NCBI GenBank assembly: GCA_023159155.1
Contig: JAJNNX010000043.1
Span: 1 to 64,000, forward strand
DNA length: 64,000 nucleotides
Direction of reading: 5' to 3'
From: Ustulina deusta
Lineage: Eukaryota > Ascomycota > Sordariomycetes > Xylariales > Xylariaceae
The notes beneath the pieces were generated by a model. It was not told where the DNA came from. It did no database searches and worked only from the letters and a program-made list of their open reading frames with translations. The position numbers and the translations under genes are program-made. Within the stretch, counting starts at the first letter, position 1; every line of letters starts with the position of its first letter. Shown piece after piece: positions 1 to 15,160 of the stretch.

Positions 1-3000
1 ATATAAAAATATTATAACTAAATTTAACTTTAATATTACTACTTAAATGTTTTTAAAGCATAACTTTATTAAATCTTATTAGTAATAAATAGTTTAACAA
101 ACCTAAATATATATACTTTTTATAACACAAAAATCAAAGGTTTAAGTTAATAAGTAAGCACTACTTATTATAGCAATTTAGTTACTTATTAAAAATAATA
201 ATTATTATAAAGTATAAATAAATAATCATTTTTTTTTAAATATAAAATTATAAAGATATCTACCTATTTATACAAATAATAAACATGTTTATACCTAGCT
301 AACATATCTATAGTTATACCTATCATTAATTCTATTATAAATAGTTTATTTTTTTTAATAATTAATTTAAAAAAGTAATAATTTTACTAATATAATAAAT
401 AAATATATAAATATATATAAAATTTAAAAAATAATTAAATTAATTTAGTATTTTTAAAATTATTAAATTTTAATTTAGGATTGCTTAGATTTAATAAATT
501 AATAATAATAAATTAAAACAAAACTTTTTAATATTTTTTTAATATTTGGCTTAATATAAGCAATAAATTATTTTTTTATAATAGATTTAGTACTATTTTT
601 AGTTTTAAATATTATTTATATAAATATTTAAAATTTATTAAAAGTTTTTAAATTTATATATTAATAAAAGCTTGCTACAAATAGATTTTTAAAATATTTT
701 TTATAAGTTTAAAAAAAAATAATATAATTTTATAATTAAATAATAATTAATAAAAAACTTTAATATATTTATTTTATAAAACAAATAATATTATAATAAT
801 TAAATATAATACATTAATATTTAAAACTAATATAATTTTATTTTTTAAAATATATTTTTTTTTAATAATTAATTATAAATTTATATTTAATTAACCTAAG
901 TTTAAATATAAATAAAACCAAAATAATATTTAAGTTATATTTTATTTAATAAATTTTATAATAATTTATTTATAAACTTTTTTTTTAAATAAAATAACTA
1001 ATATAAATATTTAATATTAATAAAGTTTAAAAGTATATTTTTTATTATTAAGTTTAGTACTATATTAAACTTTAGTTATAATAATAGCAAAGTTTTAAAT
1101 CTTTTTTTTTTAAATAAAATTAGTTTATTATTAAAAATCTTTTATAGTACTATTTAATTAATCTAAATTTATTTTCTTTATAAAATATTAATTATTTTTA
1201 ATTATTATAACTTAATTATAATAAGTTTTTTAAAAGTTTTTTTAGCTAGTTGTTTTATTTATTTTAATAGAAATATTTTAAAAGTTTTATATACTTTTTT
1301 TAATAATAGTTTTTTTTTTTTTTTTAGAAATTATATATAAACTTTTTTTATTTAAGTTTAAAAGTTCTAAGTTTTTTTTATGTTTTTTAGTTTTAGTTAT
1401 TTTAAAATAATTGTTTTATTTTTAAAAAATTATTTTATTATTTAATAATATTTTTAGCGCTTAATTATATTAATTAATATTTTTTATATTTTAGGTTTAT
1501 ATTTTTATTATTTATAACTAAAAAGTTCAATTATAATTATTTAATATTAATAATAATATTATAACTAAAATTAATTTTTAAATATTTAATTTTTATTTAT
1601 ATATTAAATTTATAAACTTTATTAATTATTTTATTTTAATAATTATAAAGTTTTTAAAGTTTAACTAAATAAACTATTTTTATTTTTAATTATTATTTAA
1701 TTTATTATATAAACTTATAGCTAATTATTAAAAAAATATAAACTTAATATTATAAAACTAAAATTTTATTTTAATATTATTAATCTAATATTAAATAAAT
1801 ATTTTAAAATAATTAATTTATTTTAGCTATATATTTTAGTTAAATAAATAAAAAAACTAATAAAAATTTTTTTATTTTTATTTATTTTAAATTAATAACT
1901 ATTAAAACTATTTTATTATAAGCTTTTTTTACTAATTAAATACTTAAAATTTTAAGCTTTTAATTAAATAATTAACTAATATATTTTTTATTATTATAAA
2001 TAAAACAAATTTTATTATTTTAATAAGCTTTTTTTATATAATTATATTATTTTAATTATTTTAAAATAAATATTTTAAAACTTTTAAAGGTAGCTAAAAA
2101 TTAATAAATAAGTTTATTAAAAATTTAGTTATTTAAGTTAGATTTTATTTAATTCAAACTTAAATTAATTTATTAATAGTTTTTATAAGCTATTTAATAT
2201 TATATATTAATTTAATAATTTTATTAATAATAATTTATAAAAAGTTTATATAAGTTTTTTTGTAAATTTATATTTTTATTATAATTTAATAAATTAATAC
2301 TTTTAAATTAAACTATTAAATATAAAAATAAACTTATTAATATTTTTATTAGTTTTATATATATAAATTTAAAATATTTTATAAATAATAGTTATTTAAT
2401 TAAATTATAATAATTTATTAATAAAATTTAAATTATTTTAATAATATTATTAAATAATTTTTTAATTAAATAAAAATATATTTTTATTAATTTTTTAAAA
2501 TATTTTTAACTAGCTTATAATATATTAAAATTAGCTATTTTAATTTAAAATATAACCAATATTTTTATTTTAATTTTTAATTAGTTTATAAACCTAATTA
2601 TTAAATAAATTAATAAAATAAAAAAACAATAAAATAATAAAACTAAAAAACTTAAAAATTAATATTTTTTAAATATATTTTTTTATTATTAAATTATAAA
2701 TATTTTTTTAAAAGTACTAAAATAAATATAGCAAAAATTTAATGCTTTATTTTTTTTATTTATTAAAAAATTCTGCTAAAAGTAATATAAAATTATAAAC
2801 TTATATAATTATAATATTTTTTAATATCTTTTAAATATATTACTTATTTTTAAATTATTTTAGTTTTATTTTAAATTTTGCTTTTTTAAATTTTAACTTT
2901 TATTTTTTTTAGTTTTTTTTTTAAATATTAGTTTGTTTAAAAACATTTATAAAAAATATAATAAAAATTTTTTTTTTTAAATTATTTAATAATAAAAAAC

Positions 3001-3215
3001 TAGTTATATTTAAAAAACTAAAATTTTTTTAATTGTTTTAAAAGCTAAAATAAATTTAAAATATTTAAAGTTAGATTTTTTACGGGTTAATAGCTTTTAA
3101 ATAGTATGAAAATTAAAAATTTTATTAAAATTATATTAAAATTAGATTTATATTATAAAATATATAATTTTTTATATTAAATATATAATTAAAAAAAAAG
3201 TTTATTTATATTTTA
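1..3215 (-). mobile_element. E0: internal region of an E-family LTR retrotransposon, RIP-degraded (left part)
   Basis: Extremely A+T-rich sequence with no open frame of note. Its last few hundred bases match the internal sequence that precedes the right-hand LTR in the other E-family copies (compare 20,640-20,809 and 54,190-54,387). It is cut at 3215 by the insertion of E1 and resumes at 22584, ending in its own LTR at 22662-22893. The left end lies outside the window. The minus orientation is inferred from the family: in other copies the LTR is followed on the plus strand by CTACYCTTTTTT, a polypurine tract when read on the minus strand. Superfamily could not be read because the coding sequence is destroyed. 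Confidence 0.8.
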
Positions 3216-3472
3216 TGTTATGATTAGTTAAATAAAACTTCTATAGCTAGTTTATTAATACTATAAACAAAGACTCTAAGCTAAAAAAAAAAAAAGGAAA
3301 GAAAAAAAGTCAGAGTTTATAAGGTAAATAAATATAAACTCTATATATATAGCTGCAAAGTTAGGTTAGTTTCGTATGTAAATTTCCTATTTTATTGCTA
3401 TATAGGTCTAAAATCCTTGCAGGTCTTGCTAAAACTATACCTAAAACTATATAAACTATACTAACTATTATA
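3216..3472 (-). repeat. Left LTR of E1
   Basis: Begins TGTTATGATTAG and ends AACTATTATA. It includes the shared landmarks of the family: CTAGTTTATTAATACTATAA, an A-rich tract, then GGTTAG, TTGCTATATAGGTCT and CAGGTCTTGCTAA. Long LTR form with the TATACCTAAA insertion. A polymorphic A tract explains most of the length difference from its partner. Confidence 0.85.
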
Positions 3473-6400
3473 CTACTTTTTTTAAAACTTAAAATTTAAA
3501 CATAGTTTTAATTTAAAATTACTAATAATATTAAATTTATATAGTTTTTTTATATTATATTATTTTATTATTATTTTTATAATTGTTTATAAATTTATTA
3601 ATTATTATTATATATATTTATTTTTATAATTTTATAAAAAATCTAAAGCTTTTTTATAAGTTTTATAAAATTAATTAAGTTTAATTAGTATATTTTAAAT
3701 TTTAAACTATATACTAAATATTATTAAAATTATAGTTTTTTAAACAATTTAATATTATAACTTTTATTTTTTTTATATATTTTTAATTGTTTAATTTATT
3801 TAATTTTAAATTTTGTTTTATTATTAATATTTTTAACTATAAGTAATAATTAAATTTATTAAAATAAAAAATTATTGTTTATTTTTTATAATCGGTTAGT
3901 ATAAATAGGTTTTTTATTTTATAAAAATTAAGCAAATTAAAAATATAGCTAAATTTTTGTTTTTTTTAAAATTTCAAAAAGTCTAACTAACTAAAATCTA
4001 ATCTAATAGTTAATACTTATATTATAAAGCTTTTTTTTTTTAAAAAACTTTATTTTTTATTTTAAAATTTATTAAGCATTTTTTTTTATTAGCTTATAGC
4101 TTGTATTATTTTTATACAAAAATTATTATATTATATATTATTTTTTAAATATTTTAAGTTTAATAAACTAGTTTAAATGCTTATTATTTAATATTAAAAT
4201 CTATAACAATTTTATTAATATTTATTATTAAAAAATTTTATGTTTTAATTTTTTATTACTATTTTTAGTAATAAGTATATTAATTAATAAATATTATAAA
4301 AAATTATATATAAAATCTAAAACAAAAAAATAAATATTTTAATTGTTTTAATATTTATTAATATAAAAATAGAAGTTATTAATTTAATTTTAATTAATTA
4401 ATTTTATTACTTTTTAGGTCTAAAAAATAATAATATTACTAAAGCAATACTAATACTTATAAAACTATTAATTATATTATAAACTTAAAAATAAATAGTT
4501 TCTATATTATTTAATATTTATATATTTAGTATACTAAAAATCTATATAAACTTTTATAATATTAGAGCTAGTAACTTTATAATATTTATTTTTTATTAAA
4601 TAAAATTGCAATTAAATAGCTAAACTTATTTATAAATATTTATATATAGTTTATAACCCTATCGGTTAAATAGTATATTTTTGCTATTTATTACTATATA
4701 TGCTATATTATAGCTAATATAAACAATAAATAAAAAAGCTAAAAATCTTTGTTTTTATAATATTTTATATTTTTTATCGTTTATAATAATATATATATAT
4801 TATTTATAATTATATTTTAAATAAAAACTAATAATATTTTATTTTAAATTTTAATATATAATAATTAAAAATATATAAGCTTTTTAAATTAAAACTATAT
4901 AAAAAAATAGTTTATTTAAAATAACTTTAAATATATATAGCTTTTTATTTTTATTTTTTAAATTTTATAAATTAGTTTTTTTATTTAATTAAATTTATTA
5001 AGTTAGCTCTTTAAAAAATATTAAGTAAAAAGTCTATAGTTAATATAAAACTTAATATTTTATTAAGTAGAACTAATATTATTATTTATTTTTTCGCTTT
5101 TTTTAGCTTTAATTATAAAAAGTTTAATTATTTTTTTTAATAAAGCATTAGTTACTATATTTTTTTGTTTTAATTAATATTAAAAAATAATATTAAAATT
5201 TAATAAAAAATTAGCTTAATATATTTATTATATTAATAAAATCTATTTATTTAAAAAATATAATAAAGTTTAATAATTAGTTATTATAAAAAACTTAGTT
5301 CTAAAAACCTTTAAGTAGTAGTATTTTAAAATCTATATTACTACTAAAAATTTATAGTTTTAAATTAAGTAAGCTTGTTTAATTAATATTATTATTTTAA
5401 AAAAATACTTTATAAGTTTTTAAATTATATTTTTTTATTACTACTAAATAATCTTTTTTATTATATTATATAAAATATTTATTTTTATTTATATTAGTTA
5501 GCTAGACTTCAAAAAAACTAAAACAAATATTTTATAAACTAGTAATTTTATATATTTGAAAGCTTATTTTTATTTTAATCCTATTATAAATAGCTTATTT
5601 TTTTTAATAATTAATTTAAAAAAATAGCAATTTTACTAATATAATAAATAAACATATAAATATAATTATAAAATCTAAAAAATAACTAAATTAATTTAGT
5701 ATTTTTAAAATTATTAAAGTTTTAATTTAAAATTAATTCTAATTTTTATTCTAGTTTTTATAACTATTTTTAAATAATTAATAATAAATATATTAAAATA
5801 AAACTTTTTAATATTTTTTTAATATTTAGCTTAATATAAATAATAAATTACTTTTTTATAATAGGTTTAATACTATTTTTTAATTTTAAAATAAATTAAA
5901 ATATTATTTATATAAATATTTATAAACTTATTTAAAAGTTTTTAAATTTATATATTAATAAAAACTTACTATTAAACAGGTCCTATTTTTAAACTAAATA
6001 ATAAAACTTTTTATTAAAACATTTTTTTATAAGTTTAAAAAAATAATAATATAATTTTATAGTTAATAATAATTAATAAAAAGCTTTAATAATATTTAGT
6101 TTTATAAATTAAATAATATTATAATAATTAAATATAATATTACTAATATTTAAAGCTAATATAATTTAATTTTTAAATATATATTTTTTTATTAATAATT
6201 AATTATAAACTTATATTTAATTAATTTAAGTTTAAATATAAATAAAACAAAAGTAATATTTAAATTTATATTTTATTTAATAAAATTTATAGCTAATAGC
6301 TTATTTATAAACTTTTTTTTAAATAAAATAAACTATATAAATATATAATATTAATAAAAACTAAAAATATATTTTTTATTATTAAGTTTTAGTATTATAT

Positions 6401-7993
6401 TAAATTTTAGTTATAATAGTAATAAAGTTTTAGATTTTTTTTTTAAAAAAAACTTTTTTAAATATAATAACTAAAAAAGCAAAAAGTTTTGTATTAATTT
6501 TATATACTAAAAGTTTTTTTTTTTAAAAATAAGATTAGTTTATTATTAAAAATCTTTTATAGTACTACTTAATTAATTTAAAAAAAATTTTTTTTAAATA
6601 GCTTAATATAATTATTTTTAGTTATTATAAACTTAATTGCAATAAGTTCTTTTAAAATCTTTTTAGCTAATTATTTTTATTTATTTTAATAAAAGTAATT
6701 CTAAAGATTTTATATAATTTTTTTAATAGTAGTTTAATTTTTTTTATTTTTTAAAATTATTATATAAACTTTTTTTGTTTTAAATTTAAAAGTTTTAAGT
6801 TTTCTTTTTATTTTTTTAGTTTTAATTATTTTAATATTTAATAATATTTTTTAATACTTAATTATATTAATTTATATTTTTTTATATTTTTAGGTTTATA
6901 TTTTATTATTTATAGCTAAAAAGTTTAACTATAATTATTAATAAAAATTGAACTAATAAAAATAAATTATTTAGCTAAATTAATTATTATTTTTAAGTTT
7001 TTATTAGAATATTTTATTTTATTAATTATTTAATATTAATAATAATATTATAACTAAAATTAATAATTTAAAATATTTAGTTTTTAAATTATTAATTATT
7101 AATTTTTATAATATATATTAAATATTTATAAATTTTATTAACTATTTTATTTTAATAGTTATAAAACTTTTAAAGTTTAGCTAGCCGAACTATTTTTATT
7201 TTTAATTATTATTTAATTTATTATATAAACTTATAGCTAATTATTAAAAAAATATAAGTTTTAATATTATATAAAACTAAAGTTTTTATTTTAATATTAT
7301 TAATTTATAATTAAATAAATATTTTAAAAATAATTAATTTGTTTTAATTATATATTTTAATTAAAATAAATAAAAAAATTAATAAAAAAACTTTTATTAC
7401 TTCTATTTATTTTTTAAATTAGATAAACTATTAAAGCTATTTTTATTATAGTTTTTTTTGCTAGTTAAATATTTAAAACTTTAAGTTTTTAATTAAAATA
7501 ATTAATTAATATATTTTTTTTTATTATAAATAAAACAAGTTTTATTATTTTAATAAGTTTTTTTTTTTTATAATTAGTGCTTATTTTAATTATTTTAACA
7601 TAAATATTTTAAAACTTTTAAAATTAGCTAAAAATTAGTAAGCTAGTTTATTAAAAACTTAATTATTTAAATTAGATTTTTTTTTAGTTAAATTAATAAG
7701 TTTAATTTATTAATAGTTTTTATAAGCTTATTTAATATTATATATTAATTTAATAATTTTATTAATAAATAATTTATAAAAAATATTTAAATTTATATAA
7801 AAATAATCTTATAATTTATATTTTTATTATAACTTAATAAATTAATATTTTTAAGCTAAACTATTAAATATAAAAATAAATTTATTAATATTTTTATTAG
7901 TTTTATATATATAAATTTAAAATATTTTATAAATAATAATTATTTAATTAAAATTATAATAAATTATTAATAAAGTTTAAATTATTTTAATAA

Positions 7994-8247
7994 TATTGGG
8001 TGGCTAAGGGGTATAATATTGTATGTAACAAAAAGGTAAAATAAATAACTATATATATCGATCTATTTCTCTAACTATCCGTACAAAAATAAAACCTTCG
8101 TATAGAAAATTCTTATATAGTAAAAGAATTCTGCATATATATACCGCCTACGCAATTAAACCAATCAGCCAATTATTAGTATCGTATAAATAGTCTTATA
8201 TATAGTTAGTAGTAGTTTCGTACGTAGTTAATACTATTATTATAACA
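7994..8247 (-). repeat. Left LTR of C1 (better preserved copy)
   Basis: Starts TATTGGGTGGCTAAGG and ends ATTATTATAACA. Recognisable blocks shared with the right copy include AACAAAAAGGTAAAATAAAT, ATATATATACCGCCTACG and AATTAAACCAATCAGC. It keeps many more G and C bases than its partner at 21130-21383. Confidence 0.85.
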
Positions 8248-8569
8248 CTAGCTCTTTTCTTTTTTAATTATAGCGCACCTTTGTACAACTATTAAAAAAT
8301 AAAAAATTTTAAACGTAAAAAAAATATAGATTATAACATACAGCTAATCTATAGCTAATAAAATTGTCTAATAGTATATTAAATTGCTATTTTTTTAAAA
8401 GGCCTTTTATAGTTTGCTTATTATACATAACTGCTTTTTATATATAACTGCTTTCTATACATAACTGCTTTCTATATATAACTACTTTTTATATGCTGTT
8501 TAAAAATACTTAAAATTAAATAAAACATAACATTTTACAGCTGTTATATATAAAACGGGCCGCTCTTAT

Positions 8570-8665
8570 ATTATTTTTCCTTTTTTTTTTTTTTTTTTTT
8601 TTTAAACATATATACATACATATATATATACACACACACACACACATATATATATATTATATATA
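8570..8665. repeat. Low-complexity run: poly-T followed by alternating CA and TA
   Basis: A run of about 20 T is followed by alternating ATATAC, then a (CA)n stretch at about 8629-8645, then (TA)n. It is a simple-sequence repeat inside C1. Confidence 0.8.
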
Positions 8666-8721
8666 TGCTTTAGCTATTATTTTAAAGTTATATTAATTTA
8701 AAAATAATAGTTGTTATATAA

Positions 8722-8820
8722 CAGCAGTAGTAATAACAATAGTAATAGTAGCAATAGTATTATTATTAGTAGTAGTAATACTATTACTACTACTGCTACT
8801 ACTACTATTACTATTATATA
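8722..8820. repeat. AGT/ACT trinucleotide microsatellite with inverted symmetry
   Basis: Runs of AGT-type and ATT-type triplets (AGTAGTAATA...) are followed by ACT-type triplets (ATTACTACTACTGCTACTAC), so the two halves are roughly reverse complements and could fold back. It lies in the C1 internal region, with a second short (AAT)n run at 8880-8905. Confidence 0.7.
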
Positions 8821-11800
8821 TAAAGCTTTTTTGCTATTTTAAATATTATATTAATAGCAATCTAAGCAGTACTATTACTAGTAGTAATAATAATAATAAT
8901 ATATTTGCTGCTGCTTTTGCTTGCTTATATTTAGCGCTGCTTGCCTTAAGTAATGTTTTATAGTTTTAAAATTTTGTTTGTACAAAAAATAATAGCTATA
9001 TAGAAATATATAACTTTTTTATAAGGAGTTAGGCCTGCTAGGCATTTATATAAACTTTTTATATAAATATATATATATTTTTAATTTTTATTTTTATATA
9101 AATTATTCTTAGTATGTTTAATAATTAATATGTTTTATTATATAATAAAACAAAAAAAGCACTATTACTACTGCTTTATTTATTAATATTATATTCTAAG
9201 TATTATTATTAAATATTTTTGCAAATATTTAAGCTAAATTTATTTGCTAAAAAAACTATTTTTAGGCCATTTTAGTCCAAAGTTAGAAAATACTATCTTT
9301 ACTTTATATAAACAATCTATGCAACAATTGCTACTACTATACTAGAGCGCTATTTTTAGCGTATTATTAGGTCTCTAGTTTCTAAAGGAATATATGTAGT
9401 GCTTGTATCTAGCGCTTATATAAAGCGTAATGCTTTAACTGCAGTTAAAAAAAAAAAAAAGGGGAAAAAAAGGGGGTAGTCGTACGTTAGCCCTTCAAAA
9501 TATAAATAAATTTTCGTTATTTTTTTTGTACTTCTCTATTTTTCTTAATACTTATATATAATGTTTGCCTTTTTATATATAGCCTAGTTATTAGCTATTT
9601 TTTATTATATAAGCATACTTTTTATAGTTTTTTAATAAATATTTCGACTTGTATAAATAGCTTATTAATAAAAACCAAAGTTTTTAGTACTTAGTTTAGG
9701 GTATATTTAGTAAATATATCTGCTAGATTATTTTTATTATTAATTTATTATATTTTAGAAATTTTTTTTTTTTATATAATTTCTAAAAAAAAATATAATA
9801 TTAATTATTAGTTTTTTTTTTTATATTATTTCTAATTTAACTAAATAATTATATAATAATTTTAAATCTAAGCATAAAACAATAAATATTAAAAATAAAT
9901 TAAGTGCTTTTATAATTTTTTAAAAAGTTGTATAAAAAGCAATAGTACTATTAAAACTGTTTATTATACTATATAATTTATTAATTAAAACGTTTTATAT
10001 AATTTGTTTATATTTGTTTAAATTTTAATATATAATATTTTTTTTAATTTTAAAATCTAAGTTTATTATATTTTTTATACAAGTTTTAACTATTAATATA
10101 ATAATAAAACTAAACTAAAAAATTATATCTATATTATTTATAAATAAATTATTTATAAAAATAAATAATTTTATATAATAAAAATTAAATAAAATAAATA
10201 TAAGTTTTTAAGTTAAGTTGTTTTTTTGCTATTTAATCTATTTGTTTAATGTTTTAATATTATATAATTATAGCTTAGTTATTTAGGCTATAATAGCAAA
10301 GTTATATATAGCTTTTAGTTAATATATACTACTAATATATGTTTTTTAAGTTGATTAAAAAATATAAGCTTAAATAAACTTTTTTATATAAGGGTTAATT
10401 TTAGCTAAATTTTTAGTTTAGCTTTTTTAAGTTATTATAATATTATATTTATATAAAAAAATCTTTTTATTATTAAACTTAATTAAATAATTAAAAAATA
10501 AAGTTTTTTTTAGTTTTATATAAAGTTTTGCTTACTAAAATTCTTTTTTTTTGCGTACTAAAAAGTTTAAAATTATAAAGCTTAAAGTATTATTTGTTTA
10601 TATTTTAATTATTCCAAGAATATCTAAGCTATTATATATAAATAATAAATATAAGTTATATATAAATACTTATATTTTAAATTTTTTTTAGTAGTATTAA
10701 TAATAAATTTTAAACTAATATAACTTAGATTTAGCTAAGCTATATAAAAATTATATAATTTATAAAATAGTTCTTAAAAAATATTTATTTTTTAGCTCTA
10801 AAAATAAATAGGTATAAATATTATGTAATAGTTTATTTTCTAACTAGATATAAGCTTAAGTAATATTTTTAAGCTTATATAATATTTTAAAATTATATAT
10901 AAAAATAAATCCAAAAACTAAAATTAATTATTAGCTTATTTATTAGATTATTAGTAATTAAGTTAGAATTATATTTTTTTTAGTATTATTATACTTTTAT
11001 ATAACTAGTTTTAATTTTTTATATAACTTAGTATTTTTATTTTTTATTTTTTATATAAAGTAAAATTTAAAAATATATTTTTTTTTATATATATTTAGGT
11101 TATATATAATAAACTTAAAAATATTTTATATAATAAGTTTATTAATTTTTATTATATTTAATTTTTTAAATAGTTTTTTAAAAGTTATAATAATCCTATT
11201 TATATAAAGCTTGGTTGCTAGTTTAAAAGCTTAATATTTTTTTGTAATTAAAAAGGTTTATAATATTTAAGCGTTATATAATAAATATATAGCAAGTTTT
11301 TTTTTTAGCTAGTTATATTTTTTTTATATTATTATTAGTTATACTAGTTATATATTATTATTTTTTATATTTTTAGTTTAAGCATTTTTTATATAATAGT
11401 ATAGTTTAATTTATATATAATAAAAATATATTAGCTTGTTTATTAAAGTAATAATTATATCTAATTTTTTAATTGCTTCGATTTTATATAGGCCTTTTTT
11501 TTTTTTTTTTTTTTATACTAAAACTTTGCTATAGAAAGGAAATATAAATACGTTATACAAAAATAATCCATTTTGTTCTTTAATCGTACGGTTAATTTTA
11601 ACTTTTGTATAATTCTTGCGTAGCATTTTTATTACGTTTTAAATAGCTACTGCCTTTTATATAAGGGCTAGAAAAAAAAGAAATCTTTATTAATATATAA
11701 ATATACTTTAAAAACAAAAAAAATCAATATAAGGCTGTTTAATCTAGTTATATTGTTTAATGCTTTAACTGTTATTTATAAAATTAATTTATTATTTGTT

Positions 11801-14800
11801 TGTATATTAATTTTTTTTAAAAAATATTATATATATGTTTTAGTGGTTTATATGCTTGTTTTATTTTTTTGATTACTTAGTATGCTTTAATATACATTTC
11901 GTAACATTATATATTTATTATTTTTATATATTTTTTGAATTTATTTAATAAAAAATTTATTTTTAAGTTATATATAATATTATTAAAAAGTTTTTAATAA
12001 ATATTAATCTAATATTTATATAATATTTTTTATATATTTTGTATAAATATAAATTTTAAAAAAATAGCCGTTTAAAATAATATTATAATATTAATTATAT
12101 ATAATATGTTTTAATTCTTTATTTATATAATATTTATAACTATTTTATAGTTAAATTTATAATTATTTTTAATTATAAACTTAAAGCAATATAAAGTTTT
12201 ATTAAATGTTTAGTAATAATAATAGAACTTTTAAATCTTTTTTAAAATTAGCTGCTTAATTTTATATTTTGTATAAATTAATATTTTATATAATCTTTTT
12301 GTACAAAAGTACTTAAAATATTTATATAAGCGCTATAATTTAATTTTAATAAAATAGCTAATTATTTTATATAAATAAATATTAAAAAAAAAATAGCCCT
12401 ATTTATATATAACAAAAAAAATACTTTTGTCGTTTTATATAATAATATCTTTTATATTATTAAAGTAAGCTTTTAAACAATTTATATCCTTTAATAAAAA
12501 TAAAAACAGGATAAAAATATTTAATATATAAAAAATTATATAATTAATTTTATTATTAATTTTTATTATACTAATTAAAATTATTATATAACTTTTATTA
12601 AAGCTTATTTTAGCTGTTCTAAGTATTTATATAATTTTTATATTAAAGTTTTTTTATATATATATTTTTATTTATAGCTTTTTTATAATTAAAAACTTTA
12701 AAGCACCTATATTTTAAATAATATTTTAGTATTTTATATAATACTAGTTATCTAGTATAAATTAGTTTAAAAGCTAGTTTATTATTATTACCTAAATATT
12801 TTCTTAAGTTATATAATATATAAATATATTATTAATAATATATTATATTATATTTTTATTATATATATTAAAATCTTTTTTTATTATTATATAAATCTAA
12901 ATAACTTTCGTACTTAGCAAAATAAATAAAAAATTTTGCCAAAATTAGTTTATTATTAAACATTATTTTGTATATATTAAAATATTAGCTTTTTGTACAA
13001 GCCTTTTTTTAAAAAATATAGTTTGTTAACTAATATTTTTTTTTTTAGTAAACAAAGTATTTTTTGTTTATACAAACATTTCTTTAGGAATAAATATTTA
13101 TATAATTTTAGCTAAAGTATTATTTTTAAAAATTACAAAAGTATTATCTAGTACTTTTATATTATACGGAGTGGCAATTAGTATAATTATATCGCCTATC
13201 TATATAATAAATATTCTCTGCTTTTTATACAAAATATTTGTTTGATAGGTTGCTTTTAACTTAGAAACACAAACAAAAATCAAAAAAAAACCTTTAAATA
13301 TAAGTTTCTAAAAAATAAATATTGTTTTAAATTCTGGTATACTTTTATATACTTATATAATAATTCTATTAAAATATATTTCTTTTAAATATTTTGCTCC
13401 AAATATTTTTTATATTTTTAATAGCTTATTAATTATAACTTTTAATACTTTATATAAAAAAAAGTTTTTTTTTTGTTTATATATTTATATAAAAATAATA
13501 TTAGTCCAGTTTATTTAATACTAGTTATAATTTATAACTATATTAAAATATAAGTTTATAATATTATATATATTTTTTTTATATATAATTAGAACTAATA
13601 TAGTATATATAATAGTTTTTTATATAATTAATTAAAATAACTAAAAATATTATATAGAACTATTCTTTTATAATTTTTATTTTGCAACAAAAATTAATAA
13701 ACTATTATATTTTATTATAAAGCAAATTGTATAGCTTTTTAAAATAGTTTTTTTTTTTTACTAAGTTTTTAAAAATATTTAATATTTTATTACTAAAATA
13801 ATCCTATTTTAAATATTATATATAAATAAAATCTAAATATAAAATATAAATATTTTTATATTTAATATTATATAAAATATTAGTTATTTAAAAGTTTATA
13901 GGAAATATTATAAAACTAAATATTTTACTATATATTAAAAATATAATATATTTTTAGCTTATATAGCTAGATTATTAATTAGTATAAAAAATAAGTAATA
14001 TTTTATAATTAAAAATATTTTTTAGAAATATATTCTTAGTACTTTATTATTATATAATAATATATTGTTTTAAATTAAAGGTTTTTTTTAATTTTATATA
14101 TAAAAATCTTTTTAAAATTATATTTTAGTTTTAGAAATAAGTACTATAAAACTATTTTATTATATAGAAAAATTTTTACTATTATAGTTTTAACTACAGA
14201 ATTACTAACTTAAAATAAAAAACACTAGTAATATTTAAAATTATTATATAAAAAATTAAAGTTTGTACGCTAGAATATATCTACTTTCTATAAATCGTAC
14301 AATACAGTTTTTTTTTAAACGCTTTGCTAGTTTTTAATCTAAAACATTTTTTATATAAAATATATTATATATTTTTATAATAATCTTATTATTAATTATT
14401 TATAGCGTTTATAGTTTAGCTAACTTAATATTTTTTATTAATATTTCTTAAAAAAATTTTAGTTTATATAAAGTTTAGCTATACTTAGTATATAAATATA
14501 TAACCTATATATTAATTTTTTTTTTAGTTACTATATAAAAATTATCTAAAATATTATTATATGTACAAAAATCGATTGTTTTTTATATAGCAACTAAAAA
14601 AATATTAATATACTTAGCAATTTTTTTAGCTATAAACTTATATAAAAAATCGGTTAAAAATATTAAAAATTATTTTTTAAAAGCTTTAGCGTTTTTATAT
14701 ATTTGCTTTTAATAGCTTTTATATAATTAGCTATTATTTAATATATTTATAAATATAAAAAATAAAAATAAAGTTTATATAATAATAATCAAAAAATAGC

Positions 14801-14919
14801 ACAATTATGCGCTATTAATTGCACTTTTATATAAAAACTAAACTAAAATATAAATAAATAATTAATTTCTTTTTTTTATTAGCCTATTACTAAAAAAACT
14901 AAAATATAATACAAAATAT

Positions 14920-15160
14920 TGTCATAATTAATCAAATAAAGCTTTTATAACTAGTTTATTAATATTATAGATAAAGACTCTAAGCTAAAAAAAAAAAAAA
15001 GAAAGGAAGGAAGTTAGAATTATAAGGTGGGTAGATATAGACTTTGTATATATGGCTATAGAGTTAGGTTAGTTTATATATAGATTTCCTATCTTATTGT
15101 TATATAGGTCTGGAGTTTTTGCAGGTCTTACTAAGATTTTAGACTGTACTAACTATTATA
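14920..15160 (-). repeat. Left LTR of E2
   Basis: Begins TGTCATAATTAATC and ends AACTATTATA; short form without the TATACCTAAA insertion. Confidence 0.85.

Noticed and set aside
3216..3472. Repeated ~240-bp units considered as CRISPR-like or tandem satellite repeats
   Set aside because: They occur in pairs kilobases apart with 5-bp target duplications and TG...CA-type ends, so they are LTRs.
9449..9476. Purine tract AAAAGGGGAAAAAAAGGGGG as a polypurine tract of another element
   Set aside because: No LTR begins right after it that matches another repeat in the window.
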